Shown here piece by piece: positions 59,967 to 64,000 of a stretch of DNA of 64,000 bases; within the stretch, counting starts at the first letter, position 1, and every line of letters begins with the position of its first letter. The notes under the pieces are model-generated. The model searched no databases. It saw nothing but the letters and a program-made list of their open reading frames with translations, and was not told where the DNA came from. The DNA comes from Lewinellaceae bacterium (GTDB lineage Bacteria > Bacteroidota > Bacteroidia > Chitinophagales > Saprospiraceae). A program made the translations under genes and the position numbers. The DNA lies in the NCBI GenBank assembly GCA_020636325.1, contig JACJYC010000002.1:186001-250000 (forward strand), given 5' to 3'.

Positions 59967-62900
59967 ATGAAAACCGTTTTGTCATTATCGGCCATCCTGA
60001 TCTTCGGCCAGCTGGTCAGCAGCAGTGAAAAAAGCCGTCATTTTGCGCAGCCTTCCGACCAATCCAACCGGGAGGAATCGGCCGGCCCTTCCACATCTTC
60101 TCAGCTGGCTGAAAGCGAAAAACAGACTTCAAAGACGGTTCAGGTTTACACGGCGGATATTCAGGCAGGGATCATCGGCAGCGGTTCCGTTTCGGTTTCT
60201 GATGATCCGTTTGATAATGTTTTTCATGTCGTTTTGAATAATCTCCCAGATGGGAATGATAAGGTCTGGTTGCAGTACGAATTGAGCGGTCTCCAGGATC
60301 ACACCGCCGTGTCCAGAAGCATCAATGACCGGCTGTCGGTAGGCGGCTATTTTGTGCAGCCTGATGCCCAAAACTGCACCCTTCAACGGGAGCAAATTTC
60401 CCCTTCGTGGCTAAAAAAAGGAGATAACGTGATCCGGTTCACACTTCCAGCCAATATCGGTTACAGTTACAAGGTCTATGATTTGTCGATTTGCGTGGAG
60501 AAAAATGGAGCATATGAAGCATCCCGAGGGAGAGATATCATCCTCAACCAGCGACCCGTCATTTTCTATGGCGATCGCGCTTACCTTCAGGGGTTTCTAA
60601 CGGGCGAGGACGCCGACCGGGCCAGGTTGTTCATCGAAGGCTTGCCTGTTGAACTGAACGGAGAAGAATTCGAATATATCCTGGAGCGCCCTGACATGTC
60701 CGGGCCCGGAGAAACAGTCCATTTAAAGGCAATTTTTCCGGATGACCAGGTCGTATCCTTCCAGGCGCCGATTGTTCGGGGCGAAACAACCGCCCTGAAC
60801 ATGCCGATAGCGCCTAAGCCCCCAGCCGTTTATAAAACTATACACAGCGGAGAATCAACTGAACTTACTTTGTCGGGGGCCGGGCTTGAAGTACCGGAAG
60901 GCGCAATGATGACCGCCGGTACCTTATCGATCACCGCCCTCAGAGAACAGGATCTGCCGCCGCTCAATCCGGATATGGTCAATGTGACCCGAACGCACAG
61001 GGCTTACCGTTTTTTGCCCCACGGCGCCCAATTTGATAAGCCCGTGAACATCCGGCTGGACTACGATGCCGCCTTGATCCCGCAAGGGTATACTCCCAAA
61101 GATATCCGTACCTTTTATTTCGATGAGGTCCGGCGGGCATGGCTCGAAGTATCAAGGGATAGTGTGGATGTCTGCCGGGAGGCGATCGTATCCAGTACGA
61201 CCCATTTCACCGATTTCATCAACGGCATTATCAAAGTACCGGAATCTCCCGAAACCCAGGGATACAAACCAACCGAGATCAAAGACCTGAAAGCCCCCGA
61301 TCCCAGTGCGGGCATCAATATGATTGCCGCGCCGACGGCCAATCAAATGGGGACAGCGAACCTGCAATTTCCCTTGAAGCTGCCCGCCGGACGAAAAGGG
61401 TTGCAGCCGCAGTTGGCTATTCAATACAACAGTGAAGGCGGAAACGGTTGGCTGGGTATGGGCTGGGATTTAAATGTGCCCTCGATCGGCATTGAAACCC
61501 GGTGGGGTGTGCCTGTTTATAACCCCGATCTGGAAACGGAGACCTATGTTATGGGCGGAGAGATGCTGACCCCTGTTGCCCACCGCGCCGCACCCGTCGC
61601 CCGGTCTTCCGGAGACAAACAATTCTACCCGCGGATCGAAGGCGGTTTCAGCAAAATTATCCGGCACGGCGACAACCCTGGAAACTACTGGTGGGAGGTG
61701 ATTTCGAAGGATGGGACCAGAAGTTATTATGGGGGTTCTTCATCTGGCAGCCCGGTGGACAGTGCCGTTATCAAGGACGATGACGGTAACATCGCCCAAT
61801 GGTATTTGCGGGAGGTCAGGGATTTAAATGGGAATTTTATTTTATACCGGTATACCACCGTTCAATCTGCCGGGATCCCAGGCGGAACTGAATTCGGAAG
61901 ACAGCTCTATATCAGGGAGATTACGTATACCGGGCATGGATCTAAAGAAGGAAAATATGCTGTCAGGTTTTTGCGGGACCGGGACATTGACGACCCGCTG
62001 AGGCTGGATGCGCAAATAAGCGGGCGGTTAGGCTTCAAACAGGTCACGGCCGACCTTTTGCGCCGTATTGACATCACATTCGACCAGCTGCCCGTCAGAA
62101 GTTATGAACTCCTTTACGAAGAAGGCGCATTTTATAAAACATTGCTTTCCCTGATTATTGAACAAGACAATGAGAAAACTGAATTTTACCGGCATGGGTT
62201 CGAATATTATGACCTGGTCAGGGGTAATAACGGAGATTATTCCCCTTACGAGAGCAATTCAACAGAATGGACCGCCCAAGCAGATGGCGTTGAGGCCGGC
62301 ATGATCAACCCGGTGCCGGGCTTTGGCGGAGAAATGTCCCTTTTGGGCGGATCAGAATCAAGCAATTACGGCTTCGGCGGCACTTTGACAATCGGACTGC
62401 CTGTAAAGTGCAGTTCCAAAGATTTTTCAGCCGGTGTGAACTTCGGCTATTCTGACTCAGAAAGTGCCGGTTTGGTAGCCTTCGTCGATATAGATGGCGA
62501 TGACCTGCCGGATAAGGTTTTCAAAGAGAGCAATGGATTGTCCTACAGGCCAAATCCATTGGCCGGGAACGGAACGGCGTTCGGCGAAAAACGGCCAATA
62601 CTGAATATATCCCAATTCAGCGAATCAGCATCAAGCAGCTATTCTATCGGATTTGAAGCTTCATTTCACATCTTTGCCGGCCGGACGACGACCAAGTCTA
62701 AAACGAAAACAGATGTTTATTTCTCCGATTTTAATGGGGATGGCCTGCTGGATGTAGCCATTCGCGGGAAAGTCTGGTTCAATCATATCAACGCTCAGGG
62801 ATTTCCCGAATTTACCACCAATAGTGCGGACACGCCGAACAGGATTATACCCGGAGCTCCCCTCAGTAATGACATACTGACATTTGACCCGGAGGAACAG

Positions 62901-63407
62901 GAAGCGCTGATCGATGAGAACCCGCTCCATGATATGGTGAGGGTTTGGCGGCCGCCTTTTTCAGGAAAGGTCACCATCAGGGCGCCCGTGAAATTGCTGG
63001 AAGACACAAGTCCAGCTGCCCAGCAATACATCACCAATGATGGTGTTTCGGTGAAAATACAGCATAATGACCACGAATTCATCCTGCCGCCTGATCAAAG
63101 CCGGATTCTCAGGAATAATTACGAAGAAAGGCTCAGCGCCCCTTTCCCTTCCATGGTTGTTGACACAGGTGACCTGATTTTCTTCCGGTTACAATCGGTG
63201 TTCAACGGTGCCTTGGACCAGGTTACTTGGGACCCGGAAATCAATTATGATACAATTTATGCCCCCAATGTTTTACCCGACGAAAAAGACGCCAATGGCA
63301 TGCTCGTACATAGATACAAAGCTTCAGAAGATTTCATTCTTAGCGAGCTCCACAAACAGTCACGATGCCCTATCAAAGGCAAATCCGAATTGAAGGAAGG
63401 TTCGTAA
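59967..63407 (+). CDS. SpvB/Tc-toxin-like protein, frame broken near the end
   Basis: A 1146-residue exported protein: signal peptide (1-20), a beta-rich N-terminal region (about 60-430), the SpvB-like domain (about 460-800: TANLQFPLKLPAGRKGLQPQ, GGNGWLGMGWDL) and FG-GAP/VCBS-like repeats (FVDIDGDDLPDKVF near 839, FSDFNGDGLLDVAIRG near 919). In SpvB/TcdB relatives this part continues into a long Rhs/YD-repeat shell. Here the frame leaves the expected path after LSE near 63345, runs out of frame as LHKQSRCPIK and stops at 63405. The fitting continuation is in another frame, so this is probably one gene with a one-base deletion or sequence error. It follows the T9SS gene by 26 bases. Confidence 0.85.
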   Translation: MKTVLSLSAILIFGQLVSSSEKSRHFAQPSDQSNREESAGPSTSSQLAESEKQTSKTVQVYTADIQAGIIGSGSVSVSDDPFDNVFHVVLNNLPDGNDKVWLQYELSGLQDHTAVSRSINDRLSVGGYFVQPDAQNCTLQREQISPSWLKKGDNVIRFTLPANIGYSYKVYDLSICVEKNGAYEASRGRDIILNQRPVIFYGDRAYLQGFLTGEDADRARLFIEGLPVELNGEEFEYILERPDMSGPGETVHLKAIFPDDQVVSFQAPIVRGETTALNMPIAPKPPAVYKTIHSGESTELTLSGAGLEVPEGAMMTAGTLSITALREQDLPPLNPDMVNVTRTHRAYRFLPHGAQFDKPVNIRLDYDAALIPQGYTPKDIRTFYFDEVRRAWLEVSRDSVDVCREAIVSSTTHFTDFINGIIKVPESPETQGYKPTEIKDLKAPDPSAGINMIAAPTANQMGTANLQFPLKLPAGRKGLQPQLAIQYNSEGGNGWLGMGWDLNVPSIGIETRWGVPVYNPDLETETYVMGGEMLTPVAHRAAPVARSSGDKQFYPRIEGGFSKIIRHGDNPGNYWWEVISKDGTRSYYGGSSSGSPVDSAVIKDDDGNIAQWYLREVRDLNGNFILYRYTTVQSAGIPGGTEFGRQLYIREITYTGHGSKEGKYAVRFLRDRDIDDPLRLDAQISGRLGFKQVTADLLRRIDITFDQLPVRSYELLYEEGAFYKTLLSLIIEQDNEKTEFYRHGFEYYDLVRGNNGDYSPYESNSTEWTAQADGVEAGMINPVPGFGGEMSLLGGSESSNYGFGGTLTIGLPVKCSSKDFSAGVNFGYSDSESAGLVAFVDIDGDDLPDKVFKESNGLSYRPNPLAGNGTAFGEKRPILNISQFSESASSSYSIGFEASFHIFAGRTTTKSKTKTDVYFSDFNGDGLLDVAIRGKVWFNHINAQGFPEFTTNSADTPNRIIPGAPLSNDILTFDPEEQEALIDENPLHDMVRVWRPPFSGKVTIRAPVKLLEDTSPAAQQYITNDGVSVKIQHNDHEFILPPDQSRILRNNYEERLSAPFPSMVVDTGDLIFFRLQSVFNGALDQVTWDPEINYDTIYAPNVLPDEKDANGMLVHRYKASEDFILSELHKQSRCPIKGKSELKEGS

Positions 63408-64000
63408 AGCAGATCACTTCTGATAGTGTAGCGGTAGAAATTTTAAAAATGAATTCTCTGGGAGAAACCACTGAGCTGTTCAGTAAAAAGTACGATTGGA
63501 GTCTTCCGGCAGATGAAATAATTCAGTTCGGATTGCCTGTAAATGTAGATGCAGGTGATGATATTGCTTTCAAGATAAGATCAAAAACAAACATCGACTG
63601 GAATGCTATTGTTTTCAGCCCTACTCTTTATTATATTAATGCCTTCAATGAGGCAATGGAGCCCATAAATGTAACCGCCCCCAACGGAACAGACCCTATT
63701 CATGTATTCTGCCCGGCTGTGGAATATTCCATGTTCAATTATACTGTCCGCAAAACGGAGGTTTTTACCGCTGAATCTGAAGGAACTCTTGAAGTCAACC
63801 CTCACATAAATTTTCCGTTTAACCTTGACTTCGATCCGCCTGTACAAGGCGAGGTGACACTGTCCATCAAGGGAATCAACAAGCTCTATGCCTGCACGAC
63901 CTTTCAGGTAGTCAACGACTCTATTTCAATTGAAGCGGATCTCCCGTTGACAGCAAATATCCCGGCCGGCGAACCGGTTTATATTGAGTACCATATCCCT
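63350..64000 (+). CDS. Continuation of the SpvB-like gene in another frame (partial)
   Basis: From about 63350 a frame of more than 210 codons is open to the right edge: PQTVTMPYQRQIRIEGRF, later LEVNPHINFPFNLDFDPPVQGEVTLSIKGI. It has the same composition and beta-rich style as the part upstream, and LSE joined to PQTVTMP reads naturally across the break, so I take it as the same protein shifted by one base. There is no convincing independent start; the ATG at 63365 is inside the conserved reading. Runs past the window. Confidence 0.7.

Overview
The window looks like chromosomal DNA of a Bacteroidota member, most likely a Saprospiraceae/Lewinella-type bacterium. The clues are Por-type (T9SS) C-terminal sorting domains (about 19.4 and 59.7 kb), many FtsX/MacB-like permeases of the Bacteroidota kind, ECF sigma factors paired with TPR-bearing anti-sigma-like proteins, a propeller histidine kinase, a DUF5916 outer-membrane protein, and several -7 elements of the form TAnnTTTG. 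No tRNA, rRNA, transposase, integrase or CRISPR array was recognised.

Layout. 0-2.5 kb: end of an upstream gene, a small membrane-anchored protein, and a short arsenic cluster (ArsR regulator, ArsM methyltransferase, ArsC-like phosphatase) with the same 19-bp operator-like element before arsR and before arsM. 2.5-10.2 kb: three full-size FtsX permeases on the minus strand without an ATPase. 10.5-16.1 kb: a membrane protein resembling the sensor half of an AraC regulator, an inositol-phosphatase family enzyme, methylmalonyl-CoA mutase, a lipid kinase and a coiled-coil exported protein. 16.2-17.9 kb: a small acidic protein and a ParA/ribbon-helix-helix pair. 18.0-21.9 kb: a secreted cytochrome c/copper monooxygenase fusion and a DUF5916 protein. 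22.0-25.4 kb: HPPD with a MarR regulator, then AraC and pirin. 25.4-28.1 kb: a repeat-rich spacer, an ECF sigma/anti-sigma pair and an MtnK-like kinase.

28.2-37.1 kb is a seven-gene efflux operon: HlyD adaptor, TolC channel, ABC ATPase, two half-size FtsX permeases, then a sigma-54 activator and its histidine kinase. A good -24/-12 promoter precedes it, and 53 bases upstream of that lie two tandem 16-bp dyads. The same arrangement is seen before two of the three orphan permeases at 2.5-10.2 kb. I therefore infer a local sigma-54 regulon for envelope stress or toxic-compound export. This is the most interesting system in the window.

37.1-43.3 kb: a GNAT enzyme, two tandem paralogous lipoproteins, and a compact minus-strand operon (hydrolase, unknown protein, ECF sigma, two related small membrane proteins, Hsp20). 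43.7-51.3 kb: a VIT/VWA protein with a C-terminal candidate caspase/CHAT-like domain, a propeller sensor kinase and a beta-helix lipoprotein. 51.4-64 kb is visibly AT-richer and looks accessory: a TPR-CHAT protein converging on an ECF sigma/anti-sigma pair, a LytTR regulator with a degenerate receiver, a beta-barrel-like protein, a T9SS cargo protein, and a large SpvB/Tc-toxin-like protein whose frame is broken near 63.35 kb and continues in another frame to the window edge.
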